Source: Fodinibacter sp038258215 (GTDB lineage: Bacteria > Actinomycetota > Actinomycetes > Actinomycetales > Dermatophilaceae). From it: a DNA stretch of 64,000 nucleotides. Shown piece after piece: positions 41,879 through 50,641 of this stretch (position 1 is its first letter; each line of letters begins with the position of its first letter). The notes below the pieces were generated by a model. The model was not told the origin of the DNA. It ran no database searches and saw only the letters and a program-made list of their open reading frames with translations. Position numbers and translations under genes: made by a program. The DNA lies in assembly GCA_038258215.1 (NCBI GenBank), contig JBBSQC010000012.1, forward strand, positions 1 to 64,000. Reading direction: 5' to 3'.

Positions 41879-42489
41879 GGTCGGACCAGGTGCACCGGGT
41901 CGATCCCGAGTCGGGACAGCTCCGCGGTGGCAAGGGCATCGTGACGCCCCGCGGCGAGGTCACCCTGAGGATCGGCGGTGATCGCCAGGAGCTCCGTGGG
42001 CGAGAGGCTGCCGACGGCCCGGTGCGCGAGCAGTGCGAGCAGCGGCGCCGCAGATTCCTCGTGCCCCAGCGACTCGCGCACCGCGCGGGACTCGCGCCGG
42101 CGCGCCAACCGGGCGGGCAGGTAGAACATCAGCACCGCACCCGTCGGCGCGACCGCGACGGCCACGCCGAGCAGCACGCTCAACCCCCGGATGCTCCGGT
42201 CGGCCTGCTGCCCACTGGCGACGATCTGGTCCGCCGTGCTGCCGACCTGGTCACCCAGGGCACCGGTCCGATCGCCGATGATCGGGATGCTGGAGAGCCG
42301 CTGCAGCGCGTCCGCGGCCTGCCCGAGCGAGTGCCCGGAGTCGATCGTGCTGGCGGCCAGACCGGTGAGCTGCCAGAGCTGGTAGCCCGTCCAGGCACCC
42401 ACGGCCAGCCAGAACACCACCCAGAACAGGACGACCCCGTCCCACGTGCGCACGGCCCCGGCGTCGGCGTCCCACTGTCTGCTACCCAT
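41875..42489 (-). CDS. Small membrane protein coupled to the MMPL transporter
   Basis: 204 residues from ATG 42489. Two transmembrane helices (VVLFWVVFWLAVGAWTGYQL and SVLLGVAVAVAPTGAVLMFY) flank an extracytoplasmic loop with a heptad-like ALGDQVGSTADQIVASGQQA stretch, followed by a cytoplasmic tail ending in an EL-type segment GRHDALATAELSRLGIDPVH. Stop and MMPL start overlap by 4 bases, so a stoichiometric accessory subunit is likely, analogous in position to MmpS but not homologous by eye. Confidence 0.72.
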   Translation of the reverse strand: MGSRQWDADAGAVRTWDGVVLFWVVFWLAVGAWTGYQLWQLTGLAASTIDSGHSLGQAADALQRLSSIPIIGDRTGALGDQVGSTADQIVASGQQADRSIRGLSVLLGVAVAVAPTGAVLMFYLPARLARRRESRAVRESLGHEESAAPLLALLAHRAVGSLSPTELLAITADPQGDLAAGRHDALATAELSRLGIDPVHLVRP

Positions 42490-42599
42490 GCCGGAGGTTT
42501 ACCCCGACCGGCGCTTGTCATGCAACACGAGTCCGTCGACTCTCGCCGGATCGTGATCGCCGGCCACCGTGCGCCGCAGGACGGCCGGCGCCAGAGTAC

Positions 42600-42612
42600 G
42601 TTGTCAGACAAC
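42600..42612. promoter_or_regulatory. 13 bp palindrome upstream of secreted protein gene
   Basis: GTTGTC-A-GACAAC, 42 bases before the ATG at 42655 and also within the divergent region of the MMPL operon. It could be an operator for either direction. Confidence 0.4.
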
Positions 42613-42654
42613 AGGTCGGCGGGGTGCGCGCGCCGACCATACCGAGGGAGCAGC

Positions 42655-43062
42655 ATGGCCACGTCGACCGAGAAGAAGAGCAACTCCTGGTGGATCCCCG
42701 CGGCGGCCTTCGTCGTGGGGCTCGCGCTCGGGGGTGGGGTCATCGCCGCGACGATGTCCGGAGGCGACACAGGCAGTGCCGGGTCATCCCCGTCGGCGAG
42801 CGCCTCCTCCGGCGCCCCGACGGCAACCGCCTCACCGAGCACTCCGGCCGATGCCACGCTCACCCTGCCCGGCGAGTGCCTCCAGGTCGCCGAGGACTCC
42901 CAGAAGGCGCTCGACCTCGTCAACGACGCGGTGGCCGCGGCGCGCGACCTGGACGCGTCCGCGCTGAGCGACGTCGTGCGCGAGCTCCAGTCCAGCCAGG
43001 ACACCATCTCCAAGCAGGCCGCGGAGTGCCGCGACTCGGTCGAGGCCCCGAGCATCCCCTGA
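42655..43062 (+). CDS. Small membrane-anchored extracytoplasmic protein
   Basis: 135 residues from ATG 42655 (GGGAG upstream). One N-terminal transmembrane helix (WWIPAAAFVVGLALGGGVIA), a Ser/Ala/Pro/Thr linker (about 40 residues), then a short helical domain GECLQVAEDSQKALDLVNDA and LQSSQDTISKQAAECRDSVE containing two cysteines that could form a disulfide. No family recognised. It is divergent from the MMPL operon. Confidence 0.7.
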   Translation: MATSTEKKSNSWWIPAAAFVVGLALGGGVIAATMSGGDTGSAGSSPSASASSGAPTATASPSTPADATLTLPGECLQVAEDSQKALDLVNDAVAAARDLDASALSDVVRELQSSQDTISKQAAECRDSVEAPSIP

Positions 43063-43127
43063 CCCCTGGACCGCGCCGGGTGCCGGCGCCGGGCGGCTGA
43101 TCGGCACCCTTCGCCCCGGATCTGCAA

Positions 43128-43146
43128 TATCTCACATGTGATATAC
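43128..43146 (+). promoter_or_regulatory. Operator/promoter of the Xre-MurA gene
   Basis: Palindromic core TCACATGTGA (43132-43141), extended by matching TAT/ATA flanks to 43128-43145. It overlaps a -10-like TATAC (43142-43146), and the GTG start at 43159 lies about 12 bases later, suggesting a leaderless transcript repressed by the gene's own N-terminal HTH domain. Confidence 0.5.
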
Positions 43147-43158
43147 GCTGGCCGGGTG

Positions 43159-44697
43159 ACGACTTCCACCGACACCTACCTCACCCGTATCGGCACCCTC
43201 ATCAGGGATGCGCGGCGCCATCAGGGCCTCACCCAGAGCGAGCTGGCCGATCTGCTCGACACGAGCCAGAGCGCGGTCGCCCGGATCGAGCAGGGCAAGC
43301 AGAACCTCTCCCTGGAGATGCTGGCCCGGGTCGGGGAGAAGCTCGACAGTGAGTTCGTCTCCCTCGGCCACAGCGGCCCCCAGCACCTGAGGATCGTCGG
43401 GGGCAAGAAGCTCTCGGGCTCGATCCCCGTCAAGACGAGCAAGAACGCCGCCGTCGCGCTCCTGTGCGCCAGCCTGCTCAACAAGGGCCGCACCACCTTG
43501 CGCAGCCTGGCCCGCATCGAGGAGGTCAACCGGATCATCGAGGTGCTCACCTCCATCGGGGTCCAGGTGCGCTGGCTGCCCGACAGCAACGACCTCGAGA
43601 TCTCCCCGCCGGCGCGCCTCGACCTCGCGAGCATCGACGTCGAGGCGGCTCGACGCACCCGCACGGTCATCATGTTCCTCGGTCCCCTGCTCCACGAGGT
43701 GGACGCCTTCCAGCTGCCGTATGCCGGGGGCTGCGACCTCGGCACCCGCACCGTCGAGCCGCACCTGTCCGCGCTGCGCGCCTTCGGTCTGGACGTCGCC
43801 GCCACCCACGGGTTCTACGAGGCCAAGGTCGACACCAGCCGTTCGCCGCAGAAGGCGATCGTGCTCACCGAGCGCGGCGACACCGTGACCGAGAACGTCC
43901 TGCTCGCCGCCGCCCGCAACCCGGGCACGACGATCATCCGCAACGCCTCGCCCAACTACATGGTCCAGGACCTGTGCTTCTTCCTCCAGGCCATTGGCGC
44001 GAAGATCGAGGGCATCGGCTCGACCACGCTCACGGTCACCGGCGTCAAGGACGTGGACGTCGACATCGAGTACTTCCCCTCCGAGGACCCGATCGAGGCG
44101 ATGAGCCTGATCGCCGCGGCCGTCGTCACGGAGTCCACGATCACCATCGAGCGGGTACCGATCGAGTTCCTCGAGATCGAGCTGGCCACCCTCGAGGAGA
44201 TGGGCCTGCGCTTCGACCTCACCCCGGAGTACCGCGCCAAGAACGGCCACACCCGGCTGCTCGACCTGACGATCCACCCCAGCGCGCTCAAGGCCCCGGT
44301 CGACAAGATCGCACCGATGCCCTTCCCAGGGCTCAACATCGACAACCTGCCGTTCTTCGCCCTCATCGCCGCCTGCGCCGAGGGCACGACGATGATCCAC
44401 GACTGGGTCTACGAGAACCGCGCGATCTACCTCACCGAGCTGACGAAGATCGGCGGCCAGGTGCAGCTGCTCGACCCGCACCGGGTCATGATCACCGGCC
44501 CGACGCCGAAGTGGCGCGCGGCCGAGGTGATGTGCCCTCCGGCGCTTCGACCCGGCGTGGTCATCCTGCTGGCGATGCTCGCCGCGCCCGGCACGTCGGT
44601 GCTGCGCAACGTCTACGTCATCAACCGCGGCTACGAGGAGCTCGCCGAGCGGCTCAACGCCCTCGGGGCGACGATCGAGACCTTCCGCGACATCTGA
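43159..44697 (+). CDS. Xre helix-turn-helix fused to MurA-like enolpyruvyl transferase
   Basis: 512 residues from GTG 43159; GTG 43138 is in frame but lies in the palindrome. Residues about 9-65 are an Xre domain: IGTLIRDARRHQGLTQSELA, SQSAVARIEQGKQNLSLEML. From about residue 74 (LRIVGGKKLSGSIPVKTSKN) the protein is a UDP-N-acetylglucosamine 1-carboxyvinyltransferase, with the catalytic-position cysteine in AGGCDLGTRTVEPHL (as Cys115 of E. coli MurA), SKNAAVAL and a late NRGYEELAERLNALGA. The MurA reaction transfers enolpyruvate to UDP-GlcNAc, the first step of peptidoglycan synthesis. Whether this copy is the essential MurA or a regulatory paralogue is open. Confidence 0.85.
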   Translation, partial: TTSTDTYLTRIGTLIRDARRHQGLTQSELADLLDTSQSAVARIEQGKQNLSLEMLARVGEKLDSEFVSLGHSGPQHLRIVGGKKLSGSIPVKTSKNAAVALLCASLLNKGRTTLRSLARIEEVNRIIEVLTSIGVQVRWLPDSNDLEISPPARLDLASIDVEAARRTRTVIMFLGPLLHEVDAFQLPYAGGCDLGTRTVEPHLSALRAFGLDVAATHGFYEAKVDTSRSPQKAIVLTERGDTVTENVLLAAARNPGTTIIRNASPNYMVQDLCFFLQAIGAKIEGIGSTTLTVTGVKDVDVDIEYFPSEDPIEAMSLIAAAVVTESTITIERVPIEFLEIELATLEEMGLRFDLTPEYRAKNGHTRLLDLTIHPSALKAPVDKIAPMPFPGLNIDNLPFFALIAACAEGTTMIHDWVYENRAIYLTELTKIGGQVQLLDPHRVMITGPTPKWRAAEVMCPPALRPGVVILLAMLAAPGTSVLRNVYVINRGYEELAERLNALGATIETFRDI

Positions 44698-44743
44698 GCA
44701 CGGGTAGGCCCCCCCTGTCGGAGGTGTGCTGCACACTCGTGCC

Positions 44744-45523
44744 ATGGCCGAGATCCACGCCCACACCGCTGCGTTCCACGGTGCCTCGTTCCACGACGCC
44801 GACCTGTTCGGTGCCACCTTCCGCGAGTGCGACCTGCGCGACGCCCGGATCGTCGCGTCGTGGCTCGACGGGCTCCGGGTGTCCGGGTTCGCCGGGCGGC
44901 TGGGCCCGGTGTTCGTGGAGGGCATCGACGTCACTCCGTTCGTGAGCGCCGAGCTCGACCGGCTCCACCCCGAGCGGGTGCTCCTGCGCACCATGCGCTC
45001 CGCGGACGACCACCGCTCCGCGGCCGCGCAGATCGAGGCGCTGTGGGCCGGCACGATCGCCCGCGCCGGGCGGCTGCCGGATGCCGTGCGCAAGGAGCGC
45101 GTCGAGCACGAGTGGTCGCTCACCGAGACCGTGCGGCACCTCGTCTTCGCCACCGACTGCTGGATCGGGGCCATGGTGCTGCTGGACCCGATGCCCTACC
45201 ACCGTATCGGGCTCCCCAACACCGACCACCCCGACGAGGCCGCGCCCGCGATCGGCATCGACCTGTCGGCCCAGCCGTCCTGGGAAGAGGCGCTCGCTGC
45301 CTGGGCCGGTCGGCGCGCACGCCTCGACGAGGTGCTCGAGGGTCTCACCGACGCCCTGCTCGACGAGGAGCGCACCGCGGCACCCGCTCCGCACTGGGGC
45401 GAAGAGACACACTCGGTGCGCGACTGCTTGGGCACCCTCCTCGGCGAGCTCGCCGAGCACCACCGGTATGCCGTCCGCGACCTCGCGGTGCTGGACCAGC
45501 GGGTGGCCGGGCTGGGTCAGTAA
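44744..45523 (+). CDS. Pentapeptide-repeat plus DinB-fold protein
   Basis: 259 residues from ATG 44744. An N-terminal pentapeptide-like segment (AFHGASFHDADLFGATFREC-DLRDA) is followed by a DinB four-helix bundle starting near residue 95: VEHEWSLTETVRHLVFATDC, PNTDHPDEAAPAIGIDLSAQ and GTLLGELAEHHRYAVRDLAV. The histidines of the DinB metal site appear in the last helix (EHHRY). Enzyme activity unknown; many DinB proteins are thiol transferases. It converges on a second DinB-fold gene, overlapping by 7 bases. Confidence 0.78.
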   Translation: MAEIHAHTAAFHGASFHDADLFGATFRECDLRDARIVASWLDGLRVSGFAGRLGPVFVEGIDVTPFVSAELDRLHPERVLLRTMRSADDHRSAAAQIEALWAGTIARAGRLPDAVRKERVEHEWSLTETVRHLVFATDCWIGAMVLLDPMPYHRIGLPNTDHPDEAAPAIGIDLSAQPSWEEALAAWAGRRARLDEVLEGLTDALLDEERTAAPAPHWGEETHSVRDCLGTLLGELAEHHRYAVRDLAVLDQRVAGLGQ

Positions 45524-46296
45524 CCCGGGAAGACCTTCCGAAGGTCCTCGAGGGAGACGTTCCCGGTCACCTCGACGCGCTCGCGGGTGTGCGCCGGGGT
45601 GAGCCGACCGGAGAGGAGCCGTGCCACCTCGTCGGGCGTGCCGACCAGCGCCGCCGTGGGCTCACCGTCGGAGCCGACGAGGGCCACCCGGTCACCGATC
45701 GCGAGCGCGTGCCCGGTCTCACCCAGGGTGAGCACCACGGACTCGGTGATCGCGTCGGCCTTCGCGGTCCAGCCGAGCAGGAAGCCCAGGTCGCTCGCGA
45801 AGTGCTCCACCAGCAGGGTTGCGGTGCCGGCGTCGATGGCCGCCTCGGGGTCGAGGGCGACGCGCACGTCCCACGAGTGGTGGGCGGCCTCGTTGAGCCG
45901 CATCCCGGCATACGTGGACATCGGCACCGGCTCGGGAAGGAACCCCATGTCCAGCCGTAGGCTCTGCCGCTGCTCGGCGTCCAATACCTCCACCGACTTC
46001 ACCAGGCGTGCATCGGCGGCGACGAAGCCGTCGGCCTGCTCGCGTGGCGTCATCGCGTCCCAGCGCTCCCAGACCTGCTCGTTGGGCGCCTTCTCGACAC
46101 CGTCGGTGGCGGCAGTGAGGGTGCCCAGCGAGATCTCGGCACCGCTGCCGAGGTGCGAGAGCACCTGGGCGAGCGTCCATTCCGAGGCACCGGACGGGTC
46201 GGAGAGCTGGGCGTCGGACAGGGTGTTCACGACGGCGACCAGCTCGTCGTGGGTGGCCCGCAGGGCGGCGATGGTCAGGTCCGGCTCAGGTGTCAT
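45517..46296 (-). CDS. Maleylpyruvate isomerase-like, mycothiol-dependent family protein
   Basis: 259 residues from ATG 46296. The DinB-like N-terminal bundle, IAALRATHDELVAVVNTLSD, GASEWTLAQVLSHLGSGAEI and NEAAHHSWDVRVALDPEAAI, carries the metal His pattern (SHLG, EAAHHSWD) of the mycothiol-dependent maleylpyruvate isomerase family. The C-terminal SCP2-like domain shows ETGHALAIGDRVALVG and LSGRLTPAHTRERVEVTGNV. Mycothiol use is expected in actinobacteria. The actual substrate is unknown because no gentisate pathway genes are near. Confidence 0.85.
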   Translation of the reverse strand: MTPEPDLTIAALRATHDELVAVVNTLSDAQLSDPSGASEWTLAQVLSHLGSGAEISLGTLTAATDGVEKAPNEQVWERWDAMTPREQADGFVAADARLVKSVEVLDAEQRQSLRLDMGFLPEPVPMSTYAGMRLNEAAHHSWDVRVALDPEAAIDAGTATLLVEHFASDLGFLLGWTAKADAITESVVLTLGETGHALAIGDRVALVGSDGEPTAALVGTPDEVARLLSGRLTPAHTRERVEVTGNVSLEDLRKVFPGY

Positions 46297-46337
46297 AGCA
46301 CCGACCAACTGCGCGCACCGCCGGTTTCTTCCCTTGC

Positions 46338-48206
46338 TCAGGCCAGGCGGGCGGCGATGCGGGTCGAGATGGCGTCGGGCGTGAGGTCGATCGCGTCGAG
46401 GACCTGGCCGCGCGACGCGTGGTGCAGGAACTCCTTCGGGATGCCGAACGTGTCGACGGGGACCGCGAGGTCCGCGGCGCGCACCGCATGGGCCACCTGC
46501 GAGCCGATGCCCCCCACCACGACGTTGTCCTCCACCACGGCGACGCGCCGGGCGCCGCGGGTGAGGTCCACCAGATGGGTGCTGACCGGTAGTGCCCACA
46601 CCGGGTCGACGACACGCACGCGGTGGCCCTCGGCGCTGAGCTTCTCGGCGGCGGCCAGCGCGGTGGCCGCCATCGAGCCGATGCCGACGAGCAGCACGTC
46701 GACGTCCCCCTCGTCGGGCTCGGCCAGCACGTCGACGCCACCAACCGAGCGCACCGCGCTGATCGGGTCGGCCACGTTGCCCTTCGGGAAGCGGACGACC
46801 GAGGGGGCACCGGTGATGTCGACCGCGGCGCGCACGGCGAGGGCGACCTGCTGCCCGTCCCGCGGGGCGGCGAGGTGCAGACCGGGCACGACGCCGCTGA
46901 TCGTCATGTCCCACATGCCGTGGTGCGAGGCACCGTCGGGCCCGGTGACACCGGAGCGGTCGAGCACCACGGTGACGGCGGCGCCGTGCAGCGCGCAGTC
47001 CATGAGCAGCTGGTCGAAGGCCCGGTTGAGGAAGGTGGCGTAGACGGCGACGACCGGGTGCAGCCCGGCATACGACAGCCCGGCCGCCATGGTCATGGCG
47101 TGCTGCTCGGCGATGCCCACGTCGAAGGTGCGCTCGGGGAAGTGGTCGGCGAAGGCCTGGAGGCCCACCGGGATCATCATCGCTGCGGTGATCGCGACGA
47201 CGTCCTCGCGCTCGCCGCCGATCTCGACCATGGTGTCGCTGAACTCGTCGGTCCAGCTTCGGCCGGCGATCTCGAGCGGGAGACCCGTCTCGGGGTTGAT
47301 GACTCCCACCGCGTGGAACTGGTCCGCCTCGTCGGTGATGGCGGGGTCGTAGCCGCGGCCCTTCTGGGTGATGACGTGCACGAGCACCGGGCCACCAAAG
47401 GCCCGCGCCTTGCGCAGCGCGGCCTCGATGGCCTGCTCGTCGTGACCGTCGACAGGGCCGACGTACTTCAGGCCGAGGTCCTCGAACAGGCCCTGCGGGG
47501 CCACGATGTCCTTGATGCCCTTCTTCACCCCGTGCAGCGTCTCGTACATCGCGCCACCGATGACCGGGGTCCGGGAGAGGGCGATCCTGCCCCAGTCCAG
47601 CACCCGCTCGTAGTCGCGAGTGGTGCGCAGGGTGGCGAGGTGGTCGGCGAGGCCGCCACGGGTCGGGGCGTAGGAGCGCTCGTTGTCGTTGACGACGATG
47701 ACGAGCGGCAGCTCGGGCTCGGCCGCGATGTTGTTCAGGGCCTCCCAGGCCATCCCGCCGGTGAGGGCACCGTCACCGATGACCGCGACGGTGTGCCGCT
47801 CGCGCTCGCCGCGCACGACGCGACCGGCGGCGATGCCGTGGGCCCAGGACAGCGAGGTCGACGCGTGGGAGTTCTCGACGACGTCGTGCTCGGACTCGGC
47901 ACGGCTCGGATAGCCGGAGAGCCCGCCCTGGGTACGCAGCCCGGTGAAGTCCTGCCGTCCGGTGAGCAGCTTGTGCACGTAGGACTGGTGGCCGGTGTCG
48001 AACACCACCGCGTCCTTCGGGCTGTCGAAGACCCGGTGGATGGCGATCGTCAGCTCGACCACCCCGAGGTTGGGGCCGAGGTGTCCGCCGGTGCGTGAGA
48101 CCTGGTCGACGAGGAAGGCGCGGATCTCCGCGGCGAGGGCGGGAAGCTCCTCGACGGGCACGCACGAGAGGTCGTCCGGTCCCCCGATGCTGTCGAGCAC
48201 GCTCAC
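46338..48206 (-). CDS. dxs: 1-deoxy-D-xylulose-5-phosphate synthase
   Basis: 622 residues from GTG 48206, chosen because GGAGGT lies 7 bases upstream; a longer frame exists. Thiamine diphosphate binding is in GDGALTGGMAWEALNNIA and NDNERSYAPTRGG, with conserved HLGPNLGVVELTIAIH, FDTGHQSYVHKLLTGR and, in the pyrimidine domain, VGIAEQHAMTMAAGLSYAG and VLDRSGVTGPDGASHHG. It condenses pyruvate and glyceraldehyde 3-phosphate, opening the MEP isoprenoid pathway. Stand-alone gene. Confidence 0.96.
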   Translation of the reverse strand: MSVLDSIGGPDDLSCVPVEELPALAAEIRAFLVDQVSRTGGHLGPNLGVVELTIAIHRVFDSPKDAVVFDTGHQSYVHKLLTGRQDFTGLRTQGGLSGYPSRAESEHDVVENSHASTSLSWAHGIAAGRVVRGERERHTVAVIGDGALTGGMAWEALNNIAAEPELPLVIVVNDNERSYAPTRGGLADHLATLRTTRDYERVLDWGRIALSRTPVIGGAMYETLHGVKKGIKDIVAPQGLFEDLGLKYVGPVDGHDEQAIEAALRKARAFGGPVLVHVITQKGRGYDPAITDEADQFHAVGVINPETGLPLEIAGRSWTDEFSDTMVEIGGEREDVVAITAAMMIPVGLQAFADHFPERTFDVGIAEQHAMTMAAGLSYAGLHPVVAVYATFLNRAFDQLLMDCALHGAAVTVVLDRSGVTGPDGASHHGMWDMTISGVVPGLHLAAPRDGQQVALAVRAAVDITGAPSVVRFPKGNVADPISAVRSVGGVDVLAEPDEGDVDVLLVGIGSMAATALAAAEKLSAEGHRVRVVDPVWALPVSTHLVDLTRGARRVAVVEDNVVVGGIGSQVAHAVRAADLAVPVDTFGIPKEFLHHASRGQVLDAIDLTPDAISTRIAARLA

Positions 48207-48359
48207 GCAGCCCACCTCCGCTCTCGTGGCACGCCCGTCGCGACACGTCCCTCGTGGCTCACCGGTCGTGGCGCACGAACCCAACGAGTCTAGGCGGTGG
48301 GACCGCCTCACCCCGAACCCTTCGACGCGGCGCTCGCCACGGGGCACCGGGCGGACCCC

Positions 48360-48827
48360 TCACAGGTGGGGGACGAACTCCAGGCCGCGCAGGGCGTCGA
48401 GCAGGAGGCCCGCGGCGCGCCGCGCGCTGAGCAGCCGCACCCCCTCGCACTCGAGGTCGGCGAGCACCTGGGCCACCCCCTCCGGACCGATGTCGTCGAC
48501 GAGCTCGACCCGGACCTCGCGGTAGGCCGAGCGCATCGCCTCGATCTGCGCGTCGAGGTGGCGCACCGTGAGCCATCCCAACGCCACCGGATGCCGCCGC
48601 CACCCGGCATACAACCGGTAGTCGGGCGGGCAGTGGTCCAGCAGCCACGCGCTCGCCCGGTGGTCCCACCCCCGCTCCCCCGGCGGCGGGACCCCGGGGG
48701 GCCACCCGGCCGGGCCACCGCCGCTCGCCCCACCTCCTGAGCTCGACCGGTGCCGGGCCGGGGAGGCCGGCGTCGCCGCCCGCACGGGTGGGCCGACTCG
48801 GCCACCCGGCGCCACGGACTCGAACAT
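48360..48827 (-). CDS. Conserved actinobacterial hypothetical protein
   Basis: 155 residues from ATG 48827 (MFESVAPGGRVGPPVRAATP); a longer frame reaches 48902 but overlaps the sulfur promoter. The first 55 residues are low-complexity Pro/Gly/Ser; the folded part runs from RASAWLLDHCPPDYRLYAGW through RHLDAQIEAMRSAYREVRVE and ends LLDALRGLEFVPHL. Only soluble, mixed alpha/beta character can be claimed. It is divergent from the sulfite reductase operon. Confidence 0.65.
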   Translation of the reverse strand: MFESVAPGGRVGPPVRAATPASPARHRSSSGGGASGGGPAGWPPGVPPPGERGWDHRASAWLLDHCPPDYRLYAGWRRHPVALGWLTVRHLDAQIEAMRSAYREVRVELVDDIGPEGVAQVLADLECEGVRLLSARRAAGLLLDALRGLEFVPHL

Positions 48828-48865
48828 GCGTTCGATGATACGCCGTGGATCACATCGTGGGACGC

Positions 48866-48901
48866 TCGACCAAAGATAATGATGCATTATAGATTGCATC
48901 A
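48866..48901 (+). promoter_or_regulatory. Promoter and inverted-repeat operator of the sulfur operon
   Basis: TCGACC (48866-48871) and TATAGA (48888-48893) with a 16-base spacer form a promoter. The -10 lies inside the inverted repeat TGATGCA-TTATAGAT-TGCATCA (48880-48901). This AT-rich stretch stands out from the GC-rich surroundings, fits repression by a sulfur or cysteine regulator, and is 30 bases before the ATG of the sulfite reductase. Confidence 0.6.
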
Positions 48902-48931
48902 CGTTAACTAATCATCGAGGCCGGGGGCACC

Positions 48932-50641
48932 ATGACCACGCACACGAGCGACTCCCCTCCGACGAGGGCGCTGCGACCACCCAGGGCCGGTCGCTCCAAC
49001 GGACAGTGGGCGGTCGACGGCCGTGCCCCGCTCAACGGCAACGAGGAGCTCAAGGCGGCCGGCGGTGGCCTCGACGTCCGTGAGCGCATCGAGACGCTGT
49101 ACGCCGTGCAGGGATTCGACGCGATCCCCGACGACGACCTCCACGGACGGTTCCGCTGGTGGGGGCTCTACACCCAGCGCCGCCCGGGCATCGACGGCGG
49201 GCGCACCGCGACCCTGGAGACCCACGAGCTGTCCGACCGCTACTTCATGCTGCGGGTGCGCCTCGACGGTGGCTCGCTGAGCCTGCGCCAGCTGCGCGTG
49301 CTCGCGGAGATCTCGACCGAGTTCGCCCGCGACACCGCGGACATCAGCGACCGGCAGAACATCCAGTACCACTGGATCCGTGTCGAGGATGTCCCCGAGA
49401 TCTGGCGCCGGCTCGAGGAGGTCGGCCTCCAGACCACCGAGGCGTGCGGTGACACCCCCCGCGTGGTGCTCGGCAGCCCCCTCGCCGGCATCGCGGCCGA
49501 GGAGATCATCGACCCGACACCGGTCATCGACGAGATCACGAGCCGGTTCGTGGGCGACCCGGAGCTGGCCAACCTGCCCCGCAAGTTCAAGACGGCCGTC
49601 ACCGGTCACCCGAGCCTGGACGTCGTGCACGAGATCAACGACATCTCCTTCGTCGGGGTGCGCCATCCCTCCCTCGGGGTCGGCTACGACCTCTGGGTCG
49701 GCGGCGGGCTCTCGACCGCCCCCCGGCTGGCCGAGCGGCTCGGCGCGTTCGTGACGCCGGAGCAGGCCGCCGACGTCTGGCACGGCGTCATCCGGATCTT
49801 CCGTGACCACGGCTACCGCCGGTTGCGCACCAAGGCCCGGCTGAAGTTCCTCCTCGCCGAGTGGGGCACCGAGCGCTTCCGGGAGGTCCTCGAGAACGAC
49901 TACCTCGGGTACCGCCTCGCCGACGGTCCACCCCCCGCGCCGGCCTCCGGGCCCGGAGACCACGTCGGCGTGCACCTCCAGAAGGACGGTGCCTCCTACG
50001 TCGGCGCCGCTCCGGTCGTCGGTCGGGTCAGCGGGTCGGTGCTGGCCGGGCTGGCGGACCTCATGGAGGATGCCGGGTCCGGACGGCTGCGCCTCACCCC
50101 GCACCAGAAGCTCGTCGTCCTCGACGTGCCCACCGAGCGGGTCGACACCCTCGTCGACGGGCTGGAGTCCCTGGGCCTGAGCGTGCGCCCGAGCCCCTTC
50201 CGTCGGCACACCATGGCCTGCACCGGCATCGAGTTCTGCAAGCTCGCCATCGTCGAGACCAAGGCCACCGCGGCCACCACCATCGCCGCGCTGGAGCAGC
50301 GTCTCGTCGACCTCGACCTCGAGACCCCCATCACCCTGAACATCAACGGCTGCCCCAACTCGTGCGCCCGGATCCAGGTGGCGGACATCGGGCTCAAGGG
50401 GATGATCGTCACCGTCGACGGAGAGCAGCAGCCCGGCTTCCAGGTGCACCTCGGCGGCGGCCTCGCGTCGGAGGACCGCGACGAGGCGGGCCTGGGCCGC
50501 ACCGTGCGAGGGCTGAAGGTCACGGCATCCGACCTGCCCGACCTGGTGGAGCGACTGGTCCGGCGCTGGGTCGCCGGCCGCGACGACGGCGAGACGTTCT
50601 CCGGCTGGGCCCACCGCGTCGAGGAGGAGGAGCTGCGATGA
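48932..50641 (+). CDS. sir: Ferredoxin-type sulfite reductase
   Basis: 569 residues from ATG 48932. Two nitrite/sulfite reductase halves: the first with DISDRQNIQYHWIRVEDVPE and the later ACTGIEFCKLAIVETKATA and INGCPNSCARIQVADIGLKG, whose four cysteines bind the 4Fe-4S cluster next to siroheme. It reduces sulfite to sulfide with electrons from ferredoxin. Sulfite rather than nitrite is inferred from the coupled cysH gene (4-base overlap) and the following siroheme synthase gene. Confidence 0.9.
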   Translation: MTTHTSDSPPTRALRPPRAGRSNGQWAVDGRAPLNGNEELKAAGGGLDVRERIETLYAVQGFDAIPDDDLHGRFRWWGLYTQRRPGIDGGRTATLETHELSDRYFMLRVRLDGGSLSLRQLRVLAEISTEFARDTADISDRQNIQYHWIRVEDVPEIWRRLEEVGLQTTEACGDTPRVVLGSPLAGIAAEEIIDPTPVIDEITSRFVGDPELANLPRKFKTAVTGHPSLDVVHEINDISFVGVRHPSLGVGYDLWVGGGLSTAPRLAERLGAFVTPEQAADVWHGVIRIFRDHGYRRLRTKARLKFLLAEWGTERFREVLENDYLGYRLADGPPPAPASGPGDHVGVHLQKDGASYVGAAPVVGRVSGSVLAGLADLMEDAGSGRLRLTPHQKLVVLDVPTERVDTLVDGLESLGLSVRPSPFRRHTMACTGIEFCKLAIVETKATAATTIAALEQRLVDLDLETPITLNINGCPNSCARIQVADIGLKGMIVTVDGEQQPGFQVHLGGGLASEDRDEAGLGRTVRGLKVTASDLPDLVERLVRRWVAGRDDGETFSGWAHRVEEEELR

